A stretch of DNA of 41,698 nucleotides, taken from NCBI GenBank assembly GCA_003279005.1, contig QCBY01000011.1:1-41698 (forward strand). Direction: 5' to 3'. The notes below the pieces were generated by a model. The model was not told the DNA's origin, did no database searches, and saw nothing but the letters and a program-made list of their open reading frames with translations. Below are positions 18,555 to 31,365 of the stretch, in pieces. A program made the position numbers and the translations under genes. Numbering within the stretch: position 1 is the stretch's first letter; each line of letters starts with the position of its first letter. Source of the stretch: Prochlorococcus sp. AG-347-J22 (GTDB lineage Bacteria; Cyanobacteriota; Cyanobacteriia; PCC-6307; Cyanobiaceae).

Positions 18555-18806
18555 TTAGTTATCAAAATCCATTGAAAACATTTTGCCTACATAGAGTCTT
18601 GTGAGATGCCTATTTTGCAATCCCTTTTGCATCAAAAATCCTGCTATTGCTGCTTGTAATATCCTGTATTGATCCCAGTTAGGATGATCCTCAACAAATT
18701 TATTCATAGCTTGTTGAAGATTTTTGTGAAGGTCACATTTAAAGCTAATTATTTCTTCTTTCTTTTTAATAAAAGCTTGATCAACATTACAATTTAATTC
18801 TTGCAT
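18555..18806 (-). CDS. DUF2811 protein, 83 aa
   Basis: Small cyanobacterial family with signature FVEDHPNWDQYRILQAAIAG followed by FLMQKG (residues 40-66), all visible here. Mostly helical and soluble. Function unknown. It converges with the EVE gene with only 13 nt between the stops. The C-terminal LTRLYVGKMFSMDF is typical of the picocyanobacterial form. Confidence 0.75.
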   Translation of the reverse strand: MQELNCNVDQAFIKKKEEIISFKCDLHKNLQQAMNKFVEDHPNWDQYRILQAAIAGFLMQKGLQNRHLTRLYVGKMFSMDFDN

Positions 18807-19004
18807 AATAAAGGGTTAAGATGAGAGATTTATATCTATGAAATTAAGTTTTCATCAAAAAAATTAAATAGTCAACTTATCTAATTATACTAATGTCTCA
18901 GAGTGTATTATTTTGAGAACCCAGTGAGAGATATACTTTCTGTGAAAAATTATCTGAATTAATTAAATTATTTAAATAATATAAAAATTTCTTATCATTA
19001 AAAG

Positions 19005-19057
19005 TTTTCCACACAATTCAGCTCTCTAGATATCTTAATTTAATAAACTGTGGAAAA
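19005..19057. promoter_or_regulatory. Inverted pair of DnaA-box-like 9-mers
   Basis: TTTTCCACA at 19,005-19,013 and its exact complement TGTGGAAAA at 19,049-19,057. TTTTCCACA is the form of DnaA box reported for cyanobacteria. A near match TGTGAAAAA lies close by at 19,060 and 18,941. The 314-nt spacer 18,807-19,120 otherwise holds no gene. It could be a DnaA-regulated site rather than an origin, since no dnaA or dnaN is near. Confidence 0.45.
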
Positions 19058-19120
19058 GATGTGAAAAAATATTTTTACTTAGGGGAATTTTTTGAAAAAA
19101 ATTCCAATTTTATTAATTTT

Positions 19121-19495
19121 TTAATCCATTGATTCCCACATTTTTCTTATTTCAAAAAATAAACTTTCAGCTATTGGTATAGGCCAATACATTTCAAATG
19201 ACCGAGTTTGTTCAGAACTTTCAAAAATTAACCTGAGGCTCCATGCATTTTTTTTACCCTCTAATTCTGCATACCAAGGTAACTGCTCTATTTCTAAATT
19301 AACAAACTCTTCCTCCATTAATTCATCCTTTATTTCCAAGAATTGTTTATTCAATTTTACAAGTAATTGATAAAGTAATTCAAATTCGTGTTTCTGTAGT
19401 TCAATGGCCCAATTATTTATGCCGATCAAAAAGCAAAATTTACCTTTTTTGATATTTTTTTTTAATCTCCAACTTATTTTTTCTGTCAATGACAC
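19121..19495 (-). CDS. DUF1818 protein, 124 aa
   Basis: Cyanobacterial/plastid-lineage family. Features seen: GKFCFLIGINNWAIELQKHE, EFELLYQLL helix, LEIEQLPWYAELEGKKNAWS and FEMYWPIPIAESLFFEIRKM. Soluble alpha/beta protein, function unknown. It overlaps the end of rpoZ by one base (stop/start sharing), so the two are co-translated from one transcript. Confidence 0.75.
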   Translation of the reverse strand: MSLTEKISWRLKKNIKKGKFCFLIGINNWAIELQKHEFELLYQLLVKLNKQFLEIKDELMEEEFVNLEIEQLPWYAELEGKKNAWSLRLIFESSEQTRSFEMYWPIPIAESLFFEIRKMWESMD

Positions 19496-19731
19496 TAGCC
19501 AGGGAGTAGATCTGGCTGATCCTGTTCATCACTTAATTCAATAATTGATCTCTGAACAGGTTTAATAGTGGACTCTTCTAATAACCCATCAAAGTCATCA
19601 AATCTTCTTTGTTTAGCTCTAAAAGCAATTCTTACAGTTGTCAAATATCTATTAGTAGAATGTCTTATTAAACTTTCACCTCTTTTTGCTAGATCATTAT
19701 GATCTATATTTGAATTATTTGATACGTTCAT
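19495..19731 (-). CDS. rpoZ: RNA polymerase omega subunit
   Basis: Omega helps fold and hold the beta' subunit of RNA polymerase. The cyanobacterial form is recognised by [20 protein letters not shown] (residues 28-47) followed by the conserved [13 protein letters not shown] and a short acidic/proline tail. Length 78 aa is normal for cyanobacteria. It is divergent from the Hsp70-like gene with about 100 nt between them that must hold both promoters. DUF1818 follows with a one-base overlap. Confidence 0.85.
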   Translation of the reverse strand: MNVSNNSNIDHNDLAKRGESLIRHSTNRYLTTVRIAFRAKQRRFDDFDGLLEESTIKPVQRSIIELSDEQDQPDLLPG

Positions 19732-19830
19732 AAAATTTTTGTTAACTATACAATAGATCTTACATTAATATAGGCTTCATTAAAATTATAAATTTTAAAA
19801 AGAACTTAATAAACCTAAAAGCGATTTGAT

Positions 19831-21396
19831 ATGGAAAAGAATTTTTCAGGGACTCTTGCTCTTGATTTGGGAAATACTAATACCGTAATAGCTTTTCAAG
19901 GTGAGAAGGAGAAAGATTCGATTTTATTAGAAATACCAGGTATTACATCTTCTCCTGGAGTCATACCCACAGTTGTTTGGTGTGAGAGTCAAGAAACTAC
20001 TGCAAGAATTGGAGAATCTGCATTGAAAAAGAAAAATTTCTCTGATTCAGAAATTTGTTTTCATTCAAATTTCAAAAGGTTAATTGGCAATTCTATTGAA
20101 AGTAAGAAAAAAAAAGTTTTAAGTCCTGCGGAATCAGGTGAAAAATTTTTTGAAATTCTTTGGGAAAATATTCCAAAAGAATTAGATATTAAAAGACTAG
20201 TTTTAACAGCCCCAATTGACAAATATAAAGGATACAGAAAGTGGTTAATAAATCTTTGTGAAAATTTACCTATAAATGAGATTGCTTTAGTTGATGAACC
20301 TACTGCAGCAGGTATAGGGCTAAATATTCCTTTGGGATCAAAAATAATGATTATTGATATTGGAGGAAGTACTATCGATATGTGCGTAATTAAAACACAA
20401 GGCGGTGAAGGTATATCTGCTCCTATTGCAGAACTTTTGAAGTTTCAAGGAAAAGATGTTAGTGCAATATCAAAACAAAAGATAAGATGTGCAGAAATAA
20501 TTAGCAAATCTGGATCAAAATTAGGAGGTAAAGATATAGATCAATGGATTGTTAATTATTTTTTACCGTCAAATCAAGATGAGAGAAATCTTTTAGTAGC
20601 AGAAAAATTAAAATGTAAGCTTAGCAGCCCGGGAATCAAGTCTGAGAGAAGATACGAAATCTCGTTATTTACAGATGCGAATGAAGAAAAAAAATTTTTT
20701 ATGAGTAAGGAAATATTTGAAAAGATTCTTGTGGAGAATAATCTTTTAAACCACTTAAATTCTCTTCTTAAGGATTTATTAAACGAAGCTAGAGGAAAAT
20801 TTTGTAAAACTGATGATTTGAAATCTGTGATTTTGGTTGGAGGTGGAACACAAATTCCATTAATAAAAGAGTGGATCTCTAATGAGATCTCAGAAACAAA
20901 AATCAATTACCCGCCTCCAATTGAATCAATAGCAGTAGGAGCTTTAGCTATGACGCCTGGTGTAAAGATAAAAGATATATTAATTAAGGGTATATCCATA
21001 AGACTATTTAATAAAAGAGAACAAAAACATTTCTGGCACCCAATTTTTTGTAAAGGCCAAACATGGCCCACAGAAAAACCATTTGAGTTAATTCTTCAAG
21101 CAAGTAAAGATGGCCAGAATATATTCGAGATTATTATTGGAGAAACAAAAACCAAATGCGACTTTGAAGTAATTTATGAGAACGGTCTTCCAAAGTTATC
21201 AGAGTTTCAAAATAATGAAGAAGTTCTTAGATGGAATAAAAAACCCTTACATATAAATTTAAAAGATGGTTGCAAAATTGGAGATGACAGCTTGAAAGTT
21301 TATTTTAGTATTTCAAAGGATGCATCACTTTACGTTAGATGTTTTGATATAAATGAAAATAAGTTAGGCGAATTTAATTTAGGATATATTTCTTAA
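19831..21396 (+). CDS. Divergent Hsp70/DnaK-like ATPase
   Basis: Actin-fold ATPase of the Hsp70 group: phosphate 1 motif LALDLGNTNTVIAF (residues 9-22), VDEPTAAGIGL near 155, phosphate 2 IIDIGGSTIDMCVI near 175, and adenosine motif VILVGGGTQIPLIKEW near 335. A substrate-binding-like beta domain follows from about 400. At 521 aa it is shorter than DnaK (about 630) and lacks the C-terminal lid and EEVD-like or GGAP-rich tail. It is thus not the housekeeping DnaK but a cyanobacterial Hsp70 homolog of unknown client. It converges on pyrR with 3 nt between stops. Confidence 0.8.
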   Translation: MEKNFSGTLALDLGNTNTVIAFQGEKEKDSILLEIPGITSSPGVIPTVVWCESQETTARIGESALKKKNFSDSEICFHSNFKRLIGNSIESKKKKVLSPAESGEKFFEILWENIPKELDIKRLVLTAPIDKYKGYRKWLINLCENLPINEIALVDEPTAAGIGLNIPLGSKIMIIDIGGSTIDMCVIKTQGGEGISAPIAELLKFQGKDVSAISKQKIRCAEIISKSGSKLGGKDIDQWIVNYFLPSNQDERNLLVAEKLKCKLSSPGIKSERRYEISLFTDANEEKKFFMSKEIFEKILVENNLLNHLNSLLKDLLNEARGKFCKTDDLKSVILVGGGTQIPLIKEWISNEISETKINYPPPIESIAVGALAMTPGVKIKDILIKGISIRLFNKREQKHFWHPIFCKGQTWPTEKPFELILQASKDGQNIFEIIIGETKTKCDFEVIYENGLPKLSEFQNNEEVLRWNKKPLHINLKDGCKIGDDSLKVYFSISKDASLYVRCFDINENKLGEFNLGYIS

Positions 21397-21399
21397 TCT

Positions 21400-21939
21400 T
21401 TATCTATTTAAGAAGATTCCTTCTTCACCATCAACTTGCTCTAAACATAAGTGTATAGTTTCCTTTTTGCTAGTTGGAACTTTCCTTCCACAAAAATCAG
21501 GCTGAATTGGCAATTCTCTATGACCTCTATCAATCATTACTAATAACATTACCCTCTTAGGCCTTCCCCAAGATAGAAGAGCATCAATTGCCGCTCGAAT
21601 TGTCCTGCCTGTATAAATAACATCATCTATTAAAACAATATCTTTTTTTTCTATAGATGTAGGAATATCTGTAGCTTCTATTAAACGAGTTCCAACTCTA
21701 TTTTGATCATCTCTATAAAAAGTAGGATCAATTATTCCTGTCTTTACATTAACTCCTGTTTTAGTAAACATTTCTTTTTTCAAAACTTCAGCAAGATGTA
21801 TTCCTCTTGTAGGAATCCCAATCAATAAAAGATTATCTAAATTTGAGGTCCTCTCAATAATTTCAAAAGTTAGGCGAGAGAAAGTTTTTTTTAGCTCACT
21901 TTCAGTAAGTATTACAACTCTTTTATCTGTGTTAGGCAT
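21400..21939 (-). CDS. pyrR: PyrR-type uracil phosphoribosyltransferase / regulator
   Basis: PyrR binds UMP and attenuates pyrimidine operons in Firmicutes, and has uracil phosphoribosyltransferase activity. The PRPP-binding motif DIVLIDDVIYTGRTIRAAID is at about residues 98-117, preceded by LLIGIPTRGIHLAEVL and followed by MLLVMIDRGHRELPIQPDF, all diagnostic. Length 179 aa is standard. In cyanobacteria the regulatory role is not established; no pyr gene or anti-terminator hairpin is seen here. Divergent from gpmI with 140 nt between. Confidence 0.9.
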   Translation of the reverse strand: MPNTDKRVVILTESELKKTFSRLTFEIIERTSNLDNLLLIGIPTRGIHLAEVLKKEMFTKTGVNVKTGIIDPTFYRDDQNRVGTRLIEATDIPTSIEKKDIVLIDDVIYTGRTIRAAIDALLSWGRPKRVMLLVMIDRGHRELPIQPDFCGRKVPTSKKETIHLCLEQVDGEEGIFLNR

Positions 21940-22079
21940 GATTCATTAAAAATTAACTTTATTCAATAATCCTTAATAAATTAGCAAAAGCTAACTAAAT
22001 TAAATATAAATTGTATGGAAGAGCTTTTATGGCTAAATTAAGGTTTGCTTCTTTAAAACACCCAGATTTTAATTAAGAC

Positions 22080-23702
22080 ATGTCAAAGATTAGCAGCAAA
22101 ATTATAGATAAAATAAAAACTCATGAGAGTCCTGTTGTACTTGCAATTCTTGATGGATGGGGACATAGAGAAGAAACTTTAGATAATGCTATAAAAAAGG
22201 CTAAAACTCCTATTATGGACTCTTTATGGCATGCTTATCCGCATACTCTTATTAGTGCAAGTGGAGCTGATGTGGGTCTACCTAATGGTCAAATGGGTAA
22301 CTCTGAAGTTGGTCACCTCACAATTGGTTCTGGAAGAATTATTCAACAAGAACTTGTAAGGATAACTAATGTTGTAAATAATAGCCAATTAGATCAAATA
22401 GAAGACTTAAACGAAATAGCTAATTCAATTAAGAAAAAAAATGGTACCTTACATATCACAGGTTTATGTTCAGATGGAGGGGTTCATAGCCACATTGATC
22501 ACTTGTTAGGATTAATAAAGTGGGCATCTAAAGTCGATATAAAAAAATTAGCTATTCATGTTATTACAGATGGAAGAGATACACCAGCAAAAAGTGCTTC
22601 TAACTATATAAAACAAATAGAAGATTGTATAAAGAAATTCAAAACTGGAGAAATAGCCTCTATAAGCGGAAGATATTGGATGATGGATAGAAATCTATTA
22701 TGGGAAAGAACTGAAAAAGCATTTATAAATTTAACTGATCCAAGTGTAAAAGTTACTAACATTTCTCCACAAGATTATATAAAAAAAAGTTATGGCGCAA
22801 ATATTACAGATGAATTCTTAGAGCCCATTAGAATATCTAAAAACTTCTTAAAAGATGAAGATAGTTTAATTTGTTTTAATTTCCGTCCAGATAGAGCAAG
22901 ACAAATAATAAAGGCTCTTTCAGAAAAAGAATTTAATGATTTCGAGAGAAAAAACGTCCCTAACATAGATATATTAACTTTCACTCAATATGAAGCAAAT
23001 TTACCAGTTAAAGTTGCTTTCCCTCCTGAATCTCTTAATAACTTTATTGGCCAAATAGTTTCGGAAAATGGGTTAAAGCAATACAGGACAGCAGAGACAG
23101 AAAAATATCCACACGTTACTTATTTTTTTAATGGAGGGGTAGAAGTGCCTTTACCCGGAGAAAAAAGACATTTAATTCCATCCCCCAGAGTCGCAACTTA
23201 TGATATGGCTCCCGAAATGTCTGCTGAAGAATTAACTATTAGTTGCTCTAATGCAATAAAAACTGGTCAGTATTCATTTGTGGTAATTAATTTTGCAAAT
23301 CCTGATATGGTTGGACATACAGGTAATATGAATGCTGCAGTCAAAGCCATTGAAACTGTCGATAGATGTATTGGTAAGATTGTTAATGCTACAGGAGAAA
23401 TGGGGGGCAGTATCCTTATCACTGCAGACCATGGAAATGCTGAAGTAATGAAAGGTCCTGCTGGAGAACCCTGGACAGCTCACACCACTAATAAAGTTCC
23501 TTTAATTTTTATTGAAGGTGAGAAAAGAAAAATTCCAAATATGGGTAATGAGATTTATTTACGAGAAAATGCTGGATTAGCAGATATTGCCCCAACTTTG
23601 TTGCAAATTCTAAATCTTCCTATTCCTAAAGAGATGACAGGAAAATCACTTATTAAGGAAATTGAATTGAAAGGATATAATAAGGTCGTTCAACATGTTT
23701 AA
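22080..23702 (+). CDS. gpmI: 2,3-bisphosphoglycerate-independent phosphoglycerate mutase
   Basis: Interconverts 3- and 2-phosphoglycerate in glycolysis using two metal ions (usually Mn) and no bisphosphoglycerate cofactor. The first metal Asp is in LAILDGWG (residues 22-29) and the catalytic Ser75 in [16 protein letters not shown]. Further hallmarks are [37 protein letters not shown] and ITADHGNAE, the phosphatase-superfamily metal ligands. Length 540 aa is standard. secG follows 26 nt downstream on the same strand; this gpmI-secG order is common in cyanobacteria. Confidence 0.96.
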   Translation: MSKISSKIIDKIKTHESPVVLAILDGWGHREETLDNAIKKAKTPIMDSLWHAYPHTLISASGADVGLPNGQMGNSEVGHLTIGSGRIIQQELVRITNVVNNSQLDQIEDLNEIANSIKKKNGTLHITGLCSDGGVHSHIDHLLGLIKWASKVDIKKLAIHVITDGRDTPAKSASNYIKQIEDCIKKFKTGEIASISGRYWMMDRNLLWERTEKAFINLTDPSVKVTNISPQDYIKKSYGANITDEFLEPIRISKNFLKDEDSLICFNFRPDRARQIIKALSEKEFNDFERKNVPNIDILTFTQYEANLPVKVAFPPESLNNFIGQIVSENGLKQYRTAETEKYPHVTYFFNGGVEVPLPGEKRHLIPSPRVATYDMAPEMSAEELTISCSNAIKTGQYSFVVINFANPDMVGHTGNMNAAVKAIETVDRCIGKIVNATGEMGGSILITADHGNAEVMKGPAGEPWTAHTTNKVPLIFIEGEKRKIPNMGNEIYLRENAGLADIAPTLLQILNLPIPKEMTGKSLIKEIELKGYNKVVQHV

Positions 23703-23728
23703 ATTAACTTTATAGCAAATACAAAAAC

Positions 23729-23953
23729 ATGAGTCAAATATTTACATGGATATGGGTTAGTTCTGGTCTTCTTCTTATAGTTTTAGTTTTACTTCATAGT
23801 CCAAAAGGAGATGGTATGGGTGGAATAGCAGCTAGTGGAAGCTCAATGTTTACAAGCGCAAGCAGTGCTGAGGCATCATTAAATAAGATAACCTGGACAA
23901 TTTTGGTAATATTTTTGTCCCTCGCAATTATTCTCAGTGCGGGTTGGATTTAG
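23729..23953 (+). CDS. secG: Preprotein translocase subunit SecG
   Basis: Small accessory subunit of the SecYEG channel. Two membrane spans (residues 5-22 and 54-72) separated by the SecG signature loop HSPKGDGMGGIAASGSSMFT. Length 74 aa is usual for cyanobacteria. Co-oriented with gpmI and probably co-transcribed. A strong bidirectional terminator follows before the convergent groEL gene. Confidence 0.9.
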   Translation: MSQIFTWIWVSSGLLLIVLVLLHSPKGDGMGGIAASGSSMFTSASSAEASLNKITWTILVIFLSLAIILSAGWI

Positions 23954-23997
23954 AAATTTCAATTTAAATAAATCGAGATTTAAATTTATTTTTGAAC

Positions 23998-24031
23998 AAA
24001 AAAAGGGATTGTTTTTTAACAATCCCTTTTT
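23998..24031. terminator. Bidirectional terminator between secG and groEL
   Basis: Stem AAAAGGGATTG/CAATCCCTTTT with loop TTTTTTAA, A-rich on the left and T-rich on the right. It works for both convergent transcripts. Confidence 0.85.
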
Positions 24032-24050
24032 GACTAGAGAATATAAATCT

Positions 24051-25712
<1,662 letters not shown>

Positions 25713-25736
25713 TTAATAATTTTTGAAACAAATAAA

Positions 25737-26048
25737 TTAGCTAACTACAGCCAAAATATCTTTTTCTGAAAGCAAGACGTACTCATCTCCTCCCAATTTA
25801 ATGTCAGTTCCAGCATACTTGCTGTACAAGACTTTGTCGCCAATACTCACTTCTGGAGTTTGTCGAGAACCATCGTCGTTAAGTTTCCCAGGCCCTACCT
25901 GAGCAACTTCCCCTACCTGTGGTTTTTCTTTAGCTGAGTCAGGCAAAAGAATGCCCCCAGCAGTTTTTTCCTCAGATTCGGAAACTTTGATAAATATTCT
26001 ATCTCCCAGTGGTTTGACTGTAGAGACTGTAAGTGAAACAGCTGCCAT
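25737..26048 (-). CDS. groS: Co-chaperonin GroES (10 kDa)
   Basis: Heptameric lid of GroEL. Contains [20 protein letters not shown], the mobile loop [14 protein letters not shown] and the roof region, ending [17 protein letters not shown]. 103 aa is the usual cyanobacterial length. First gene of the groES-groEL operon. Divergent from atpD across 221 nt. The leader contains the hairpin GACGC-tat-GCGTC at 26,073-26,085. Confidence 0.97.
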   Translation of the reverse strand: MAAVSLTVSTVKPLGDRIFIKVSESEEKTAGGILLPDSAKEKPQVGEVAQVGPGKLNDDGSRQTPEVSIGDKVLYSKYAGTDIKLGGDEYVLLSEKDILAVVS

Positions 26049-26160
26049 AGATTAATGGAGGGTCATAAATGCGACGCTATGCGTCAATAAATTTGGAAAG
26101 AGTTTTACTCAAACCGTATGAACAACAACATAATCTGTTGAGCGGCAATTAAACCACTCC

Positions 26161-26190
26161 TTAACTGTGCGGTTGGCCGAACCCAGTTAA
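26161..26190. other. Strong hairpin in the groES-atpD divergent region
   Basis: TTAACTG/CAGTTAA outer arms (7 bp) with an inner GGTT/AACC stem and loop GGCCG; a TGC bulge on one side. It lies 80 nt before the atpD start and may be part of the atpD leader or an operator. It is unusually GC-rich for its surroundings. Confidence 0.5.
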
Positions 26191-26248
26191 CGAATATACC
26201 CTCGGGATGGTAATATTTCGCATTATGAGCTGTTCTAAAATCAGCTAA

Positions 26249-27730
<1,482 letters not shown>

Positions 27731-27780
27731 ATTATTAACTTTTATAAATATTTTTACTCTCAATAAATAAATCTAAACAA

Positions 27781-28185
27781 ATGGCAATTTCACTCAAGGT
27801 TTTGGCTCCAAATCAAAATGTTTATGAAGGGGAAGCTGAAGAAGTTATTCTTCCCAGTACAACTGGTCAAATAGGAGTACTTCCCGGACATATATCTTTA
27901 GTAACATCAATTGATATTGGTGTCTTAAGACTAAGAATTAATTCTCAATGGAAATCAATAGCCTTAATGGGTGGTTTTGCTGAAATTGAATCAGATGAAG
28001 TTATAGTCTTAGTTAACAGTGCCGAAATTGGTTCAGAAATTAATATACAAAAGGCTGAGGATGATCTTAAAGAAGCAAAATCAGCAATAAGTAAATTTTC
28101 TGAAAATGAGAAAAGCCCAGAAAAAATAAAAGCTCTTAATCAAATATCAAAAGCCCAGGCAAGAATTCAAGCCTCAAAAAACTAA
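27781..28185 (+). CDS. atpC: ATP synthase F1 subunit epsilon
   Basis: Central-stalk regulatory subunit. Beta-sandwich domain with [20 protein letters not shown] and [20 protein letters not shown] (residues 6-45), [17 protein letters not shown] near 63, then a helical hairpin rich in Ala/Lys/Glu. 134 aa, standard. It follows atpD after 50 nt. It ends one base from the convergent Ycf65 gene, leaving no room for a separate terminator. Confidence 0.95.
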   Translation: MAISLKVLAPNQNVYEGEAEEVILPSTTGQIGVLPGHISLVTSIDIGVLRLRINSQWKSIALMGGFAEIESDEVIVLVNSAEIGSEINIQKAEDDLKEAKSAISKFSENEKSPEKIKALNQISKAQARIQASKN

Positions 28186-28186
28186 T

Positions 28187-28663
28187 TTATGCAGTTCCAC
28201 AGAAAGCAACCTCAGGGAACTTGAGTTTTGCCTCTTCCAATTTTTTAGTTTTACCCTCTTCTTGCCAATAATTTATTACTTCAGTAGCTTTGTTTAATAT
28301 TTCAACCCTTTCGTTATCTGTAATCCAACTTTTATTTTCTAATTCGCTTTTTAATTTTTCCCAAGCGTCATCTCGCGGCCAAAAATAGTAAGCAGTAAGG
28401 GGACTTGAACCTCCTCCAACTATTTGATCTACTGCTAATGCAACGTTATCAGGTAACCACAAAACTTTAATAATAAATCTACCCTCATCAGGTTTAGGTG
28501 TATAGCCTGTAGGAACTCCATCTTCATCAATTTGGGCAGCGGCTAAAACTGCATTTGCTCCCATCATTCCTGCATTTGGAGATGTCTTCTTGGATTTAGT
28601 AGAATCACTTTTTTGTACTTGTTGCGACGGTACATTCTCGTTAATCTTATCTGATGAATTCAT
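28187..28663 (-). CDS. Ycf65 / PSRP-3 ribosomal protein
   Basis: Small-subunit ribosomal protein of cyanobacteria and plastids (plastid-specific ribosomal protein 3, cS23 type). The core [40 protein letters not shown] and [14 protein letters not shown] (residues 63-137) is diagnostic. An unusual 60-residue Ser/Lys/Asn-rich N-terminal extension precedes it, longer than in plastid versions, and about 20 residues follow. The core assignment is firm; the extension is probably disordered. Confidence 0.88.
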   Translation of the reverse strand: MNSSDKINENVPSQQVQKSDSTKSKKTSPNAGMMGANAVLAAAQIDEDGVPTGYTPKPDEGRFIIKVLWLPDNVALAVDQIVGGGSSPLTAYYFWPRDDAWEKLKSELENKSWITDNERVEILNKATEVINYWQEEGKTKKLEEAKLKFPEVAFCGTA

Positions 28664-28772
28664 TTAATATTAGTTTGATTTAGTTAATAATTTATCAGCT
28701 TACGGACACTAATTGATCATTTTGATCAAAAAGTTTTGTTTTTATTTATTCAGAAAAACTAAGAAGTTTATC

Positions 28773-28931
28773 TTATCTATCACTAGAAACCTCATAATAT
28801 TCGTAAATAGTTGTTTCTAAAGAATCCCAAAGATCTTTAGGAATATCATTTTCTTCTGCAAACATACCCAGTTGACCAGCCAATCCTCTTGCTTTAGATA
28901 ATTTGGAATTATAAGAATTAGTTTTATCCAT
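28773..28931 (-). CDS. Conserved-looking hypothetical protein, 52 aa
   Basis: MDKTNSYNSKLSKARGLAGQ then LGMFAEENDIPKDLWDSLET and an acidic-aromatic end. Soluble helical protein. Located between pepP and the Ycf65 gene, all on the minus strand. No family recognised, but the dense composition is that of a real gene. Confidence 0.6.
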   Translation of the reverse strand: MDKTNSYNSKLSKARGLAGQLGMFAEENDIPKDLWDSLETTIYEYYEVSSDR

Positions 28932-28986
28932 GTTAAAAATTTATCCTTATTAAAAAATAAATCTTTAATTTTGATAAGTCAAATAT

Positions 28987-30312
28987 TCAAGATTCTAAAT
29001 CAGAAATTTCTTTAAGCGCTGCGCAACTAAGAATTTCCGGCTCTTTTTCATTTACAAGGACGTCGTCTTCGATTCTTATTCCAATACCTTTCCATTTTTG
29101 ATCAATACTAGGTTGCCCTTCAGGAACTGGAATCCTGTCACTGATGTAGATACCTGGTTCTACCGTAAGTATCATTCCATTCTGTAATGGAACATCATAT
29201 TCTCCCATCCTATATGCTCCAACATCATGGACATCCAAACCAAGCCAATGACCAGTTCTGTGCATATAAAGATGTTTATAGGATCCATTTTCAATTATTC
29301 CATCAGTATCTCCTCTCAAGAGTCCAAGTTCTTTTAATCCTTCCACCAAAATTCTTAAAGCAACGTTATGTACTTTTGAAGAATTAGAGCCTATTACAGA
29401 ATTCTTTATTGCAGTTTTCTGTGCTTCTAAAACAATCTCATATATGAGTTTCTGTTCTTTAGAAAACTTTCCTCCAATAGGAAGAGTTCTTGTTATGTCA
29501 CCATTGTAATAATCAATTAATGAACAACCTGCATCTACCAATAATAAATCCCCTTCATTTAAGTCAGAATTATTCAATGTATAGTGCAAAATACAGGCAT
29601 TATCTCCAGAAGCGACTATAGAGTTATAAGCAGGACCTCTTGCACCTTTTTCTAGAAAGAATCCTTCTATTAATCCTTGAATCTGTCTTTCATTTTTCTT
29701 TGATGAAATAGATTCCCTTACTAATTCATGAGCTTCGGCTGAAATTTGAGTAGCTACTCTCATTCTATTTATCTCGAAATCACTTTTAATTAAGCGCATT
29801 TCGTTAAGATAAATTTCAGGAGATTTTATGGAATTTGCTCCGATTCCTACTCTTGAACGAACTTCAAGTTGTTGAGAGAATATTTCCAAAACAATTTTTT
29901 CAATTGCAGAATGTTTACCGATTGAAAAAACAATTTCTTCCACATTCTTAATATAGTTTGGTAGTAAAGCTTTAAAATCATTAATTGGATGAGCCTTATC
30001 AGCCTTAAATTCTCTTTCGGCGCCCTCTACACCCCATCGAAACCCATGCCATACCTCGCTGATAATATCCTTTGGCGCTACAAACAAAATAAACCTTTCT
30101 CCTTTTGGCTTATGTGATAAAAAAAGCGCAATAGAATCAGGTTCATCGAATCCAGTCAGATACCAAAAATTACTATCTTGTCTAAAGGGATATTCACAAT
30201 CAGCATGATGCTTAACCAAATTGGAACTTGGAATAATAGCAACTTTACCATTTAAATTTTTTAAGAAAGTTTCTCTTCTTTCTTCAAAAACTTTACTATT
30301 AGTTCTAAACAT
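28987..30312 (-). CDS. pepP: Xaa-Pro aminopeptidase (aminopeptidase P)
   Basis: Removes N-terminal residues preceding proline, cytoplasmic, Mn-dependent. N-terminal AMP_N domain (residues 5-150) and C-terminal pita-bread peptidase M24 domain. Metal ligands are at the family positions: D260 in LLVDAGC, D272 in YNGDITRT, H355 in HRTGHWLGLDVHDVG, E385 in VEPGIYI and E415 in GIRIEDDVLV. 441 aa is the usual length. Divergent from the DUF21/CBS gene with 73 nt between. Confidence 0.95.
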   Translation of the reverse strand: MFRTNSKVFEERRETFLKNLNGKVAIIPSSNLVKHHADCEYPFRQDSNFWYLTGFDEPDSIALFLSHKPKGERFILFVAPKDIISEVWHGFRWGVEGAEREFKADKAHPINDFKALLPNYIKNVEEIVFSIGKHSAIEKIVLEIFSQQLEVRSRVGIGANSIKSPEIYLNEMRLIKSDFEINRMRVATQISAEAHELVRESISSKKNERQIQGLIEGFFLEKGARGPAYNSIVASGDNACILHYTLNNSDLNEGDLLLVDAGCSLIDYYNGDITRTLPIGGKFSKEQKLIYEIVLEAQKTAIKNSVIGSNSSKVHNVALRILVEGLKELGLLRGDTDGIIENGSYKHLYMHRTGHWLGLDVHDVGAYRMGEYDVPLQNGMILTVEPGIYISDRIPVPEGQPSIDQKWKGIGIRIEDDVLVNEKEPEILSCAALKEISDLES

Positions 30313-30385
30313 GAATCTTCGGTTGGCGAGTTCTACAAAAAAGTGGAAGAATGAATTACAAGAGATCCAAAACTAACCAATTTTA

Positions 30386-31363
30386 ATGGAACCTAGTGTT
30401 TACATTCTAATTTTACTGATAATAATTATTTTAGTAGGTTCAGCATGTTGTTCAGGAGTTGAAGCAGCTTTTTTAGCAGTTAATTCTATAAGGATTTTAG
30501 AATTAGCCTCAAAACAAAAACCTAAAAGTTCTGCTAATCAACTATTAAAACTTAGAAAACATCTTGGAAGAACTTTAACAGTAATTACAATAACTAATAA
30601 TGGGTTTAACATAATTGGAAGTCTTCTTTTAGGAGTATACGGGGCCTTGATAATTAAAAGTAGTTTGGGATTAACATTATTTTCAATTGCTTTTTATGTG
30701 TTAGTTGTATTACTTGGGGAAGTACTTCCTAAAGCACTTGGTACAAAATTTTCATTACAAATAGCTATATTATCTGTTCCTATTTTGAGAATGTTAAATA
30801 GTCTAATGAGGCCATTTTTGATATTAATAGAGCAATTATTTCCAGTTATTACTGCAGAGAACGAAATATCAACTGATGAAGCAGAGATTAGACAAATGGC
30901 GAAAATTGGTTCGCAGAAAGGATTTATTGAAGCTGATGAAGCAGCAATGATACTCAAGGTTTTTCAATTAAATGATTTAAAAGCTAAAGATTTAATGATC
31001 CCTAGAGTATCAGCGCCTAGTCTGGATGGATCCTCGAATCTTGATGAAATTTCAAAACTTATAATTTCAAATAATTCTCCATGGTGGGTTGTTTTGGGCG
31101 ATAAAGTTGACAAAATACAAGGAATTGCCAAACGTGAAAACTTATTAACAAGTCTTATCAAAGGGGGAAATAAAAAATTACTATCTGAATTATGCGAGCC
31201 TGTTGACTACATACCAGAAATGATAAAAATAGACAAGTTGTTAACTAGATTTGACAAGGACCATAAAGGAGTGAAAGTAGTAGTAGATGAATTTGGGGGA
31301 TTTGTGGGAATAATAGGATCAGAAGCAGTACTCTCAGTATTGGCTGGGTGGTGGAAAGAATAA
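30386..31363 (+). CDS. DUF21/CBS membrane protein (CNNM-like), short form
   Basis: The CNNM/CorC family acts in divalent cation (Mg, Co) transport. Residues 4-170 form the DUF21 membrane domain: first span YILILLIIIILVGSACCSGV with the conserved small-residue cluster and EAAFLAVN, then VLVVLLGEVLPKALGTK. Two CBS repeats follow (KDLMIPRVSAPSLDG and DEFGGFVGIIGSEAVL). The C-terminal CorC_HlyC domain of longer homologs is missing, so the protein (325 aa) ends right after the CBS pair. The next gene starts 2 nt later. Confidence 0.85.
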   Translation: MEPSVYILILLIIIILVGSACCSGVEAAFLAVNSIRILELASKQKPKSSANQLLKLRKHLGRTLTVITITNNGFNIIGSLLLGVYGALIIKSSLGLTLFSIAFYVLVVLLGEVLPKALGTKFSLQIAILSVPILRMLNSLMRPFLILIEQLFPVITAENEISTDEAEIRQMAKIGSQKGFIEADEAAMILKVFQLNDLKAKDLMIPRVSAPSLDGSSNLDEISKLIISNNSPWWVVLGDKVDKIQGIAKRENLLTSLIKGGNKKLLSELCEPVDYIPEMIKIDKLLTRFDKDHKGVKVVVDEFGGFVGIIGSEAVLSVLAGWWKE

Positions 31364-31365
31364 GC

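Noticed and set aside
22029..22076. 15-codon frame (MAKLRFASLKHPDFN) just before gpmI
   Set aside because: Could be a leader peptide, but nothing beyond its position supports it; no attenuator hairpin follows.
31348..31365. GTG start for the GTPase inside the DUF21/CBS gene
   Set aside because: ATG at 31,366 lies just after the upstream stop, the normal arrangement here; the six extra residues add nothing recognisable.
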